A stretch of DNA of 35,781 nt from CAZGSG01 sp964528095. Its GTDB lineage: Bacteria > Bacteroidota > Bacteroidia > Chitinophagales > Chitinophagaceae. Shown one piece after another: positions 1 to 7,435 of the stretch (positions are counted from its first letter, which is position 1; every line of letters begins with the position of its first letter). The translations under genes were made by a program, and so were the position numbers. The DNA lies in NCBI GenBank assembly GCA_964528095.1, contig CAZGSG010000018.1, positions 1 to 35,781 on the forward strand, written 5' to 3'. The notes below the pieces were generated by a model. It worked only from the letters and a program-made list of their open reading frames with translations, was not told the origin of the DNA and ran no database searches.

Positions 1-99
1 GCTGCAACAACTGATATCCGGGAAAGTGGTAAACCCTGGCCGGCAGAGATCATTGCGGGAAACATAGAAAAAGAATTCAGACCGCTTACTGTAGGGTAG
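1..99 (+). CDS. C-terminal end of an unidentified protein (5' end outside window)
   Basis: Frame 1 is open from the first base and closes at a TAG at 97-99, giving 32 residues that end in FRPLTVG. The composition is like normal protein (mixed charged and hydrophobic residues, Trp and Pro present), and the next gene lies downstream on the same strand, so a real gene end is plausible. The fragment is too short for me to recognise a family. It could also be a chance open frame at the window edge. Confidence 0.4.
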   Translation, partial: AATTDIRESGKPWPAEIIAGNIEKEFRPLTVG

Positions 100-223
100 A
101 GTATTTATCATTTCTCTGTAAAATTGTAAAGAATGTCTTTTCCGTCGTTATTCATAACGGTTGGATCTTTGTTCCTGTTTACAAAAAAGCCATTTACTAT
201 ATTTATTTATTAAATCAATACGG

Positions 224-1534
224 ATGGAAGCAAGAGCGCTGCCGGCAATTACTGCATGGGGGTTATGGAGAAAAATCATTTTTCGTTTCTTCTTTATCTT
301 TTTTGCGTTGCTGATCACCCCCTGGACATGGCTCGATAGTATTCCGGGTGTTGAGTATGTTACCAAATATTATTATCAGCTTATTAATTGGGCAGTAGAG
401 AAGGCAAATAGTGTATTATTTCATGTCAGGGAAGTGCTGGTGCCCTTAAATGGTAGCGGCGATACTTCGTATGGATGGGCGCAGCTTTGGCTCTTCCTGG
501 TCACAGCTGCTGTGGGATCTGTGATCTGGTCATTGCTCGACAGGAAAAGACCGGATTATGTTCATTTGAACTACTGGCTTTGTTTATTTGTGCGATATTA
601 TATCGCACTGATCGCCTTTACCTATGGCATTATAAAAATATTTTGCTTGCAAATGGCCTTCCCAAGCCTGAGCCAGCTTGCAACGCCACTGGGCGATCTG
701 CTCCCGATGCGTTTATCCTGGATGTTCATTGGCTATTCCTCTCCCTACCAGGTCTTTTCAGGCATCATGGAGGTGTTGGCAGGGCTATTGTTGTTATATC
801 GCCGAACAGCTACGCTGGGTACTTTGCTGGCATTTATCGTATTTACCAATGTAATGGTATTAAATCTCAGCTACGATATCCCTGTTAAGATCTTTTCCAT
901 GGAAATGGTAGCACTTTGTTTGTTCCTTTTACTAAACGAAAGCAACCGGATCATTTGTTTTTTTATTCTGAACAAACCATCGGCAGCCTGCGGGCTGTAT
1001 CATTTTTCCTGGAAAAAGAAATGGTTACGTGTAACAAGGGTATTACTCAAGACAGTTTTTATCATCTTGTTTGTAGGAATAGGCTTTTACAATTCATACC
1101 TGTCTTACCAGGGAAGAAAGGTTGATGTTGCGATATTTCCACTGGAAAAAGGAGTATACGATGTCGCCGTATTTTCAGTTAATAATGATACTATTGGCAC
1201 AAACAGCGATAAATCCTTTCGCTGGGAGGAAATGATCTTTGAAAAGAATGGACAGGGAAGTATGAAGACAGCAGATACTTTGTTCAGGCGTCGTTATGAA
1301 CGGGCCTATTTTAATTATACTACAGACAGCAGCAAACAACTAATAAGCATTAAAAAATTCTTTGGTGATAAACTGGCGCTTGTTGAATGCAGGTATGAAA
1401 CAACCGGCGATTCCTTGCTGAAACTTTGGGGCAAACGTGGTAATGATTCCCTATACATCGAACTCAGGAAAAGCAGGCGTCATTTTCAATTAGCGGAACG
1501 CCAGTTTCATTGGCTAAGCGAGCAAAACAGGTGA
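224..1534 (+). CDS. DoxX-like multi-pass membrane protein with C-terminal soluble domain
   Basis: A 436-residue inner membrane protein. Hydrophobic segments lie at about 19-33, 86-104, 115-137, 178-192, 196-215, 222-238 and 272-292, followed by a hydrophilic domain at about 300-436 rich in charged residues. The segment around 178-230 (GIMEVLAGLLLLYRR, then a run with small residues and NVMVLNLSYD) resembles the DoxX/DoxD-like membrane family, whose members are linked to redox or quinone-related roles; the biochemical function here is unknown. I start at the ATG at 224 because the longer frame from 161 uses a non-ATG codon and adds an extension unlike a membrane protein start. The next gene begins about 130 bp downstream. 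The soluble tail is longer than in minimal DoxX proteins of about 130-150 residues and probably faces the periplasm. Confidence 0.65.
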   Translation: MEARALPAITAWGLWRKIIFRFFFIFFALLITPWTWLDSIPGVEYVTKYYYQLINWAVEKANSVLFHVREVLVPLNGSGDTSYGWAQLWLFLVTAAVGSVIWSLLDRKRPDYVHLNYWLCLFVRYYIALIAFTYGIIKIFCLQMAFPSLSQLATPLGDLLPMRLSWMFIGYSSPYQVFSGIMEVLAGLLLLYRRTATLGTLLAFIVFTNVMVLNLSYDIPVKIFSMEMVALCLFLLLNESNRIICFFILNKPSAACGLYHFSWKKKWLRVTRVLLKTVFIILFVGIGFYNSYLSYQGRKVDVAIFPLEKGVYDVAVFSVNNDTIGTNSDKSFRWEEMIFEKNGQGSMKTADTLFRRRYERAYFNYTTDSSKQLISIKKFFGDKLALVECRYETTGDSLLKLWGKRGNDSLYIELRKSRRHFQLAERQFHWLSEQNR

Positions 1535-1662
1535 TCCTTTAAAATCGCATAAGTAAAAGAGTCGCAAAATATGATCCGGTCAGCGCATTCTTCCGTTGCG
1601 TAAGCGTGGCTGCATCGAATACTCCCGCCATCTGTTCGCAGAAGCTTACCTTTAACGCCATC

Positions 1663-2850
1663 ATGAGTTTATATCTTACAAAAAGTGCTGTTACCATAAC
1701 CTGCCATAAACGCATTACGCCCTATCTGGAACAGGAAATAAAGGATCTGGGTTTTACAGTAGAGGATAGTTTTGTAACCGGCGTCAGGATTTCTGCTACG
1801 ATCAATGATTGTATAAAATTGAACCTGAACCTGCGTTGCGGCAGCCAGGTCCTGTATAGTCTTAAAAAATTTAGCGCTGTAGATGCGGATGCTATTTACA
1901 GGGAACTGGTCTCCTATCCCTGGGAAACCATTCTACCTGATCCTGGCTATTTTTCCATAACCAGTAATGTCAGCAATCCAACTATCAATAACAGCATGTT
2001 TGCCAACCTGCGGGTCAAAGACGCGATCGTAGACAGGTTGCGCGATAAAAGAGGCACACGCCCTTCTACCGGGTCGGAACTTACCGGAGCTGTTATCAAT
2101 CTTTTTTGGAAAAATGAAGATGCGGAAATATTTATAGATACAACCGGTGATTCGCTGGCCCGTCATGGTTATCGCAAGATTCCCGGACAGGCCCCAATGC
2201 TGGAAGCGCTGGCGGCAGCAACCGTTTATGCTACAAACTGGGACAGGCACGCTCCTTTTGTAAATCCCATGTGTGGTTCCGGCACGCTTGCCATTGAAGC
2301 AGCCATGATCGCCACCAACAGGAGGCCAGGTTTATTCAGGACCAATTATGCATTTATGCATTTGCAGGGTTATGACGAAGCTGTGTACCTGCAGGAAGAT
2401 GCTTTGCTGGAGCAACAGATCAAAGAAGTGCCGGGGCTGCGGATCATTGCTACCGACTATAATGCAAAGTCGATTGAGAATGCCAGAAAAAATGCAGTAG
2501 CTGCCGGTGTTTCCAAACTGATCGATTTTGGGGTTTGTGATTTTGCAGATACGGAGATCCCTGCGGGTGCTGCGGGAATCATGTTTGTAAATCCTGAATA
2601 TGGGGATCGTCTCGGCGAGATCAATGAACTGGAAAAAACCTATGCGAGGATCGGTGATTTTATGAAACAACGCTGTGGTGGTTATACCGGGTATGTGTTT
2701 ACCGGCAATCTTGAGCTGGCAAAAAAGATCGGGCTGAAGGCCAAACGCAGGATCGAATTTTATACCAGTACGATCGACTGCCGGCTGCTCGAATATGAAT
2801 TATATAGCGGAACGAGGGCTATTCCGAAAGAAAAAAAAGAAACTGAATAA
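1663..2850 (+). CDS. THUMP domain class I SAM-dependent RNA methyltransferase (RlmL N-half/YpsC-like)
   Basis: A 395-residue protein expected to methylate guanine N2 in rRNA, by analogy with the RlmL/YpsC family. The N-terminal part (about 1-150) has the ferredoxin-like plus THUMP pattern, with ITPYLEQEIKDLGF near the start and the RPSTGSEL region at about 132-139. The C-terminal part is a Rossmann methyltransferase: motif I is NPMCGSGTL at about 201-209, the acidic end of strand 2 lies in ATDYNAKSIENARKNA, and the catalytic motif IV is NPEYG at about 310-314. The usual form of that last motif is NPPYG, so residue 3 differs. The ATG at 1663 (MSLYLTKSAVTIT) matches the family start; the upstream ATG at 1606 would add 19 residues of poor protein character. 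It stands alone between two plus-strand genes. Confidence 0.85.
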   Translation: MSLYLTKSAVTITCHKRITPYLEQEIKDLGFTVEDSFVTGVRISATINDCIKLNLNLRCGSQVLYSLKKFSAVDADAIYRELVSYPWETILPDPGYFSITSNVSNPTINNSMFANLRVKDAIVDRLRDKRGTRPSTGSELTGAVINLFWKNEDAEIFIDTTGDSLARHGYRKIPGQAPMLEALAAATVYATNWDRHAPFVNPMCGSGTLAIEAAMIATNRRPGLFRTNYAFMHLQGYDEAVYLQEDALLEQQIKEVPGLRIIATDYNAKSIENARKNAVAAGVSKLIDFGVCDFADTEIPAGAAGIMFVNPEYGDRLGEINELEKTYARIGDFMKQRCGGYTGYVFTGNLELAKKIGLKAKRRIEFYTSTIDCRLLEYELYSGTRAIPKEKKETE

Positions 2851-2861
2851 GACAGCTTCAT

Positions 2862-2955
2862 GTTCATCGTTCCGTGTTCATGATCTAGCGTTCTTAACAA
2901 CTGAATTGAACGATCAGTTTAAAGGACCTTGAACCCTGGACTGCGGACTTCAAAC
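2862..2955. repeat. Degenerate heptanucleotide repeats, two runs
   Basis: The 112 bp between the methyltransferase and the CvfB gene contains two runs of 7-bp units. Run one is in register from 2862: GTTCATC, GTTCCGT, GTTCATG, ATCTAGC, GTTCTTA (2862-2896). Run two, in the opposite sense, is AAAGGAC, CTTGAAC, CCTGGAC, TGCGGAC, TTCAAAC (2921-2955). The units share a GTTC or GAAC/GGAC core. Similar runs occur at 6581-6608, 29705-29760 and 34565-34606, so this is a recurrent intergenic feature and not one accident. Confidence 0.6.
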
Positions 2956-2962
2956 TACGATT

Positions 2963-3817
2963 ATGATAATAAAAATAGGTGAATTCAACAGGCTGAAAGT
3001 GACCAAGGAAAAAACAATGGGTGTTTTTTTGGATGATGGTAAGGAAGGTGTCCTGTTGCCCAAACGTTTTGTTCCGGAGAATACACATATCGGAGATGAG
3101 GTCAATGTATTTCTCTACCATGACAGCCAGGGAAGAATCATCGCTACCACGCAACATCCAAAAGGTGTAGTGGGTGATATTGTAAAACTAAAAGCAGTGG
3201 CCGTTACCAGCCATGGAGCATTTCTTGATTTTGGATTGATGAAGGATCTTTTTGTACCACGTTCCAAGCAGATCAGTTTTATGCAACCCAATGGTGAATA
3301 CCTGGTAAAGATCTACCTCGATGATCTCACAGGCAAACTGGTGGCTACAGAAAAAATCGAGCCCCTGCTAAGCAATGAGACGTTGACAGTCGAGGAAAAA
3401 GAGCTGGTGAACCTGCTGGTTTACCGGAAAACAGAAATCGGTTATGTAGTGATCATTAATAATAAACATACCGGCATATTGCATACAAATGAAATATACC
3501 GTGATATCGAGATCGGCGATAGTTTTGAAGGTTTTATTAAAAAGATATTGCCTGAAAATAAAATAGATGTAGCAGCCGGTAAACCTGGTTATACGCGTGT
3601 AAACGATGAAACGGATAAGATCCTGCAACTCTTGCAGGAAAACAATGGTTATCTCCCCTACAATGACAAATCCTTACCAGAAGATATTTATTCGTTTTTT
3701 GCAATGAGCAAAAAAACATTTAAGATGACCACCGGTAGTTTATATAAACAGCAAAAAATCGAATTCACCAGCACGGGCATTAAACTGAAGGACGAAGCTA
3801 CCATTACCGGATCATGA
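2963..3817 (+). CDS. S1-like RNA-binding protein, CvfB/YitL family
   Basis: A 284-residue cytoplasmic protein with the CvfB/YitL layout: tandem S1-type OB folds at about 1-60 (IGEFNRLKVTKEKTMGVFLDDG, then GVLLPKRF), 65-130 (GDIVKLKAVAVTSHGAFLDFGL, with DLFVPRSKQ) and 145-210 (EKELVNLLVYRKTEIGYVVIIN, with GILHTNEIY), followed by a winged-helix-like tail at about 215-280 (DETDKILQLLQENNGYLPYNDKSLPEDIYSFF, cited here as a region). CvfB proteins bind RNA and influence virulence or stress gene expression in Gram-positive bacteria; the role in Bacteroidota is not established. Length agrees with the family (about 280-300). The start fits the usual MIEIGKYN-like opening. It is preceded by heptamer repeats and stands as a single gene. 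Confidence 0.8.
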   Translation: MIIKIGEFNRLKVTKEKTMGVFLDDGKEGVLLPKRFVPENTHIGDEVNVFLYHDSQGRIIATTQHPKGVVGDIVKLKAVAVTSHGAFLDFGLMKDLFVPRSKQISFMQPNGEYLVKIYLDDLTGKLVATEKIEPLLSNETLTVEEKELVNLLVYRKTEIGYVVIINNKHTGILHTNEIYRDIEIGDSFEGFIKKILPENKIDVAAGKPGYTRVNDETDKILQLLQENNGYLPYNDKSLPEDIYSFFAMSKKTFKMTTGSLYKQQKIEFTSTGIKLKDEATITGS

Positions 3818-4002
3818 TACATTTTGCAGCCTGACCTGCGTCGTACCCAATACGTTTATTGAGATGGATATGCCATGAAATAACCTTCTGCTATCTAATA
3901 AATAGCAGGCACTTACCTTTTATCAGGAATCAGGGAAATTTCCAGCATGATTTCATACATTAGCCAAATAAAAAACCAACACATACGCTTATAATTAATA
4001 AC

Positions 4003-5559
4003 ATGAAAAAAATCCGCAATTTATTTCTAATTACACTACTGCTGCAAGGCAGTACCAGTTTTGCGCAGGCCAAAGACTCTCTTATTGTGAATAGCATTGT
4101 CAAAGAGGCCAATGAAAATTCGCAGCTGGAAAAACTGGCACATGAGCTACTGGATGTTATCGGGCCAAGACTGGTGGGCACGCCGCAAATGAAACAAGCC
4201 AATGATTGGGCCGTGGCGAAGTATACCGGCTGGGGCATACCGGTACGTAACGAGAAATGGGGCGAATGGCGTGGCTGGGAAAGAGGCGTTTCACATATAG
4301 ATATGGTAGCGCCGCGCGTAAAAAGCATTGAAGGCATGCAACTGGCCTGGAGTCCGAACACAGCAGGCAAAACAGTTACCGCTGATATCATCATACTGGC
4401 TGATCTGGCAGACTCCATTGCTTTTCAACAATGGCTTCCTGCTGTAAAAGGAAAATTTGTGATGATATCCATGAACCAGCCAACGGGTCGCCCGGATTAT
4501 AACTGGGAAGAGTTTGGAACAAAAGAATCGGTTGAAAAAATGAAAAAGGACCGGACTGTACAAACTGATGCATGGCGCAACAGGATCACGAAGACTGGTC
4601 TTACCAATAAAACACTACCGCTTGCACTTGAAAAAGCCGGTGCTGCCGGCATCGTGATGTGTACCTGGTCCGCTGGTTTTGGAGTAAATAAGATCTTCGG
4701 TGCCAATACCACCAGGATCCCGACAATTGATATATCGCTGGAAGATTATGGCTTACTATATCGCTTATCAGAAGCGGGCGACAAACCAAAGATCAGCGTG
4801 CGAACCGATTCAAAAGAATTGGGAGTTGTACCTACTTTCAATACGATTGCTGAAATCAGGGGTTCTGAAAAACCTGATGAATACGTGATCCTGTCGGCTC
4901 ACTTTGATTCATGGGATGGTGGCACAGGCGCTACAGACAATGGTACAGGCACACTCACTATGATGGAAGCCATGCGAATTCTTAAAAAAATATATCCCAA
5001 TCCGAAACGCACGATCCTGGTAGGACATTGGGGTAGCGAAGAACAGGGGTTGAACGGCTCAAGGGCATTTGTGGAAGATCACCCGGAGATCGTTAAAAAT
5101 ATACAGGTAGTTTTTAACCAGGACAATGGTACCGGCAGGGTGGTAAATCTATCCGGCCAGGGATTTTTAAACGCGTATGATTATCTCGGTCGCTGGCTGA
5201 GCAAAGTACCTGCAACAATCAGAACACAGATTGAAACAAGATTCCCAGGCAGTCCCGGTGGTGGCGGTTCCGATTTTGCGTCCTTTGTTGCAGCGGGTGC
5301 GCCGGCTTTCTCATTGAGCTCCACCAGTTGGTCATACGGTTCATATACCTGGCATACCAACAGGGATACCTATGATAAGATCGTATTTGATGATGTACGC
5401 AGCAATGCGATTCTTACAGCGGTACTGGCGTATATGGCCAGCGAAGATCCTGCGACCACTTCCCGTGTAAGAAGTGTGTTACCGGCAAACCCAAGAACAG
5501 GCGAGCCCGGTAAATGGCCTGCACAGGTAGCGCCGACAAGAAAGGGTGGATTGAACTGA
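4003..5559 (+). CDS. Secreted M28 family zinc aminopeptidase
   Basis: A 518-residue exported peptidase. Residues 1-22 form a signal peptide (MKKIRN, hydrophobic core, SFAQA). A PA-like insert region spans about 120-270, and the M28 catalytic domain follows. Expected zinc and catalytic residues are all visible: H300 and D302 in SAHFDSWDGG, D312 in GATDNGTG, the E346-E347 pair in WGSEEQGLNGSRAF, D374 in NQDNGTG and H451 in TWHTNRDTYDKI. By family knowledge this is a bimetallic exopeptidase releasing N-terminal residues in the periplasm or outside the cell. The C-terminal tail after about 490 is Pro/Arg-rich and has no sorting domain. Upstream lies a 185 bp non-coding stretch with a modest 7-bp hairpin at 3888-3908; a strong terminator follows at 5684-5715. 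Confidence 0.9.
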   Translation: MKKIRNLFLITLLLQGSTSFAQAKDSLIVNSIVKEANENSQLEKLAHELLDVIGPRLVGTPQMKQANDWAVAKYTGWGIPVRNEKWGEWRGWERGVSHIDMVAPRVKSIEGMQLAWSPNTAGKTVTADIIILADLADSIAFQQWLPAVKGKFVMISMNQPTGRPDYNWEEFGTKESVEKMKKDRTVQTDAWRNRITKTGLTNKTLPLALEKAGAAGIVMCTWSAGFGVNKIFGANTTRIPTIDISLEDYGLLYRLSEAGDKPKISVRTDSKELGVVPTFNTIAEIRGSEKPDEYVILSAHFDSWDGGTGATDNGTGTLTMMEAMRILKKIYPNPKRTILVGHWGSEEQGLNGSRAFVEDHPEIVKNIQVVFNQDNGTGRVVNLSGQGFLNAYDYLGRWLSKVPATIRTQIETRFPGSPGGGGSDFASFVAAGAPAFSLSSTSWSYGSYTWHTNRDTYDKIVFDDVRSNAILTAVLAYMASEDPATTSRVRSVLPANPRTGEPGKWPAQVAPTRKGGLN

Positions 5560-5683
5560 TAATTATAATTATCGCAGAACATAAACGATCATTCGCTGGT
5601 AAGCCATGCCTCTATAAAAACCTGCGCTATGATTTGTAGAATTGCCAAACAGATTATTACGGAGACAAAGGTTATCCGGCAGA

Positions 5684-5715
5684 AGAAAGAGGCGTGATAA
5701 ATAGCGCCTCTTTCT
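5684..5715 (+). terminator. Rho-independent terminator-like hairpin
   Basis: An 11-bp perfect stem (AGAAAGAGGCG pairing with CGCCTCTTTCT) encloses a 10-nt loop and runs into a T-rich tract. It would end transcription of the M28 peptidase gene. It lies over the first ATG of the longer open frame of the next gene (5694), which supports the internal start at 5739 for that gene. Confidence 0.75.
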
Positions 5716-5738
5716 TTTCTTTAAATATTGCACCGTTC

Positions 5739-6437
5739 ATGCCAGACCCAATTGGTCATGCCATATCAGATTATTATCACCGCACTTTTCCGGGGAAACT
5801 ATGGATACATAATACCTATGGTCCAAAAGAAGAAATGCCCATCTCGATTTATTTTCGCGATATAGATGAGATGCCGGAGATGGAACAGGAGGCATTGCGG
5901 TTATGCCGTGGTAAGGTGATGGATATTGGCGCGGGAGCCGGTAGTCATGCTCTCTGGTTACAGGATGATGCAATAGATGTAACAGCGCTGGAGATCTCTC
6001 CCAATGCCTGTAAGGTGATGAAAGAACGAGGTGTGCAAAAGATCATACAGCAGGACATCATGCAGTATCAGGGAGAAAAATATGATACGTTGCTTTTGAT
6101 GATGAATGGGATCGGCCTGACACAGACGATCGACGGGCTGCATCGTTTTCTTCGTCATGCCGAGCAATTATTATTTCCCGATGGGCAATTGATCTTTGAT
6201 TCATCCGATGTCGCTTATCTGTATAAAGGGGGCCTCCCCCGCCCCGACCATTATTACGGAGAGATCAGTTGCCGGTATGAATATAAACAACAGAAATCTT
6301 CCTGGTTCAACTGGATCTATATCGACCGCAAAACATTATCCGGAATAGCAAACGATGAAGGATGGTACATGGAGGTGTTATCCGAGGATGAGCATGGGCA
6401 GTACCTGGTAAGAATGAGAAAAAAAAATCAAAATTAA
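5739..6437 (+). CDS. Class I SAM-dependent methyltransferase
   Basis: A 232-residue cytoplasmic methyltransferase of unknown substrate. Motif I is KVMDIGAGAGSH at about 59-70, followed by a strand-2 acidic residue in VTALEISPNACKVMKERG, and a motif IV region in YDTLLLMMNGIGLTQTIDGL. The latter has the small-molecule methyltransferase look and lacks an NPPY motif, so a nucleic acid adenine target is unlikely. I start at 5739 (MPDPIGHAISDYYHRTF) because the upstream ATG at 5694 falls inside a terminator hairpin. The last residues (KKNQN) and the TAA stop are encoded by the beginning of an AT-rich repeat shared with four other loci in this window, so the original end may have been different. Confidence 0.8.
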   Translation: MPDPIGHAISDYYHRTFPGKLWIHNTYGPKEEMPISIYFRDIDEMPEMEQEALRLCRGKVMDIGAGAGSHALWLQDDAIDVTALEISPNACKVMKERGVQKIIQQDIMQYQGEKYDTLLLMMNGIGLTQTIDGLHRFLRHAEQLLFPDGQLIFDSSDVAYLYKGGLPRPDHYYGEISCRYEYKQQKSSWFNWIYIDRKTLSGIANDEGWYMEVLSEDEHGQYLVRMRKKNQN

Positions 6438-6485
6438 AAAGTCAAAAAAATCTCCTGATATCGAGGCTGTTTTTTTCAATTTGAA
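6422..6485. repeat. AT-rich intergenic dyad element, copy 1
   Basis: This is an imperfect inverted repeat: an A-rich left arm built from TCAAAATTAAAAAGTCAAAA, a GC-containing cap (CTCCTGATATCGAGGCTG) and a T-rich right arm reading TTTTTTTCAATTTGAA. The same plan, with different caps, recurs at 13945-14030, 14052-14113, 20772-20926 and 24504-24586, always at a gene end. It probably acts as a terminator. It overlaps the last codons of the methyltransferase gene. Confidence 0.55.
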
Positions 6486-6580
6486 AGTATTGTGGGTAAC
6501 ACGGCAGGCTATAACAGCATACTGAGCGGTGCCAGATAGCAAATGTGCACTTAATCCCTGGAATGAGCGTTGGTAACTGC

Positions 6581-6608
6581 CTCGGACCCTGAATCTGCGG
6601 CTTTAAAA
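6581..6608. repeat. Degenerate heptanucleotide run
   Basis: Units CTCGGAC, CCTGAAT, CTGCGGC and TTTAAAA lie in register. The run is clearly similar to the run at 2928-2955 (CTTGAAC, CCTGGAC, TGCGGAC, TTCAAAC), apart from a one-base offset. It lies immediately before the sorting-domain relic. The remainder of 6438-6942 shows no other gene; a short stretch at about 6783-6830 reads ISDFSGQKLDLAE before a stop and may be a second scrap of similar origin. Confidence 0.45.
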
Positions 6609-6756
6609 TGTTTGATGTATGAGCAAACTGGCGAGGTCGATAGTGACAATGCCGCCCGGACAGAAAATCGATCTGCATGATCTCGTAGCAGGATTATACA
6701 TTATTTGTACGATGATGGAAAGGGAAATAGCGCAGCAACGTATTATCAAAAATTAA
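6605..6756 (+). pseudogene. Possible relic of a type IX secretion C-terminal sorting domain
   Basis: The frame from 6619 gives 45 residues ending at TAA 6754-6756: SKLARSIVTMPPGQKIDL, then HDLVAGLYII, then a tail closing in QRIIKN. This follows the pattern of type A sorting domains of the type IX secretion system (a GK..R or similar turn, IDLs.L..G.Y.i, and a final KIIKN). Just upstream, in the frame from 6605, KMFDV would supply the usual strand before the turn, but a stop and a one-base frame change separate it from the rest. There is no recognisable passenger protein upstream. I infer the decayed 3' end of a secreted-protein gene. It might be a chance match, since only about 45 residues are involved. 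Confidence 0.45.
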
Positions 6757-6942
6757 AACACTTAGTGCGACAAGCGGTGCTGACCCGGATCAGTGATTTT
6801 AGTGGCCAGAAACTGGATTTGGCCGAGTAATACACGGGGGTTGGAAGTAATTTTCCCGTAATTATACTGGTATAGCAAAGGAATTTATCGCCGCCTGAAC
6901 AAAGGATGCAGAAGTTCTGTATTTTTACAAAAATTATCTTGT

Positions 6943-7347
6943 ATGAAAATTTTTGTAGCAGGCCTGCCATACGATCTTGATGATGCGGAATTGGAAGAAA
7001 TATTTGAAAAATTCGGAACGATTGCATCGGCTAAAGTGGCAATGGACAGAGAGACCGGAAAAAGTAAAGGATTCGGTTTTGTAGAAATGCCTAATGCGGC
7101 AGAAGCAAAAGAAGCAATAGAAGGTTTGAATGATATATCTCTTGGTAAAAAACCTCTTATTGTGAAAGAGGCGGAAGAAAAGCAAGGTGGCGGCGGAGGT
7201 GGATTCCGTGGTGGTAACAGAGGTGGTGGTGGCGGTTACAACAGTGGCGGCGGAGGCGGTGGTTATAATAGTGGTGGAGGCGGCGGAGGCGGTTATAATA
7301 AATTTGGTAATAACCGGGATAATAATCGCGACCGCAATCGTTATTGA
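6943..7347 (+). CDS. RNA recognition motif protein with glycine-rich tail
   Basis: A 134-residue RNA-binding protein. One RRM occupies residues 1-78: RNP2 is KIFVAGLP at 2-9 and RNP1 is KGFGFVEM at 42-49, both with the aromatic residues that stack on RNA bases. Residues about 81-120 are a Gly-rich tail with three repeats around GGYNSGGGG, and the end is Asn/Arg-rich (NNRDNNRDRNRY). Such RRM-Gly proteins are abundant in Bacteroidota and cyanobacteria, where some respond to cold or growth conditions; Bacteroidota often lack Hfq, and these proteins are thought to act as global RNA binders. It is a single gene with a strong terminator at 7369-7401. The Gly-rich repeats also keep other frames open; those are shadows. 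Confidence 0.92.
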   Translation: MKIFVAGLPYDLDDAELEEIFEKFGTIASAKVAMDRETGKSKGFGFVEMPNAAEAKEAIEGLNDISLGKKPLIVKEAEEKQGGGGGGFRGGNRGGGGGYNSGGGGGGYNSGGGGGGGYNKFGNNRDNNRDRNRY

Positions 7348-7368
7348 TCTTAATAAAGTTATTTTTGA

Positions 7369-7401
7369 AAACGGGTATCTTCTTCCAGGAGATACCCGTT
7401 T
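7369..7401 (+). terminator. Terminator hairpin after the RRM gene
   Basis: A perfect 12-bp stem (AAACGGGTATCT and AGATACCCGTTT) flanks a 9-nt loop and is followed by an AT-rich stretch. It sits 22 bp after the RRM stop codon. Confidence 0.8.
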
Positions 7402-7435
7402 ATATTTTATATGTATTTGCGGGTGTTTACACCTG

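Noticed and set aside
161..223. N-terminal extension of the DoxX-like protein from a non-ATG codon
   Set aside because: The extension is not membrane-protein-like, and an ATG at 224 gives a sensible start.
3888..3908. CTGCTAT/ATAGCAG hairpin before the M28 peptidase gene
   Set aside because: It has a seven-bp stem with no T-tract, 74 bp after the CvfB stop. It could be chance, so it is not listed as a terminator.
6442..6678. 78-codon minus-strand frame over the sorting-domain relic
   Set aside because: It has unnatural composition and spans the AT-rich dyad and heptamer repeats. The plus-strand reading fits a known domain better.
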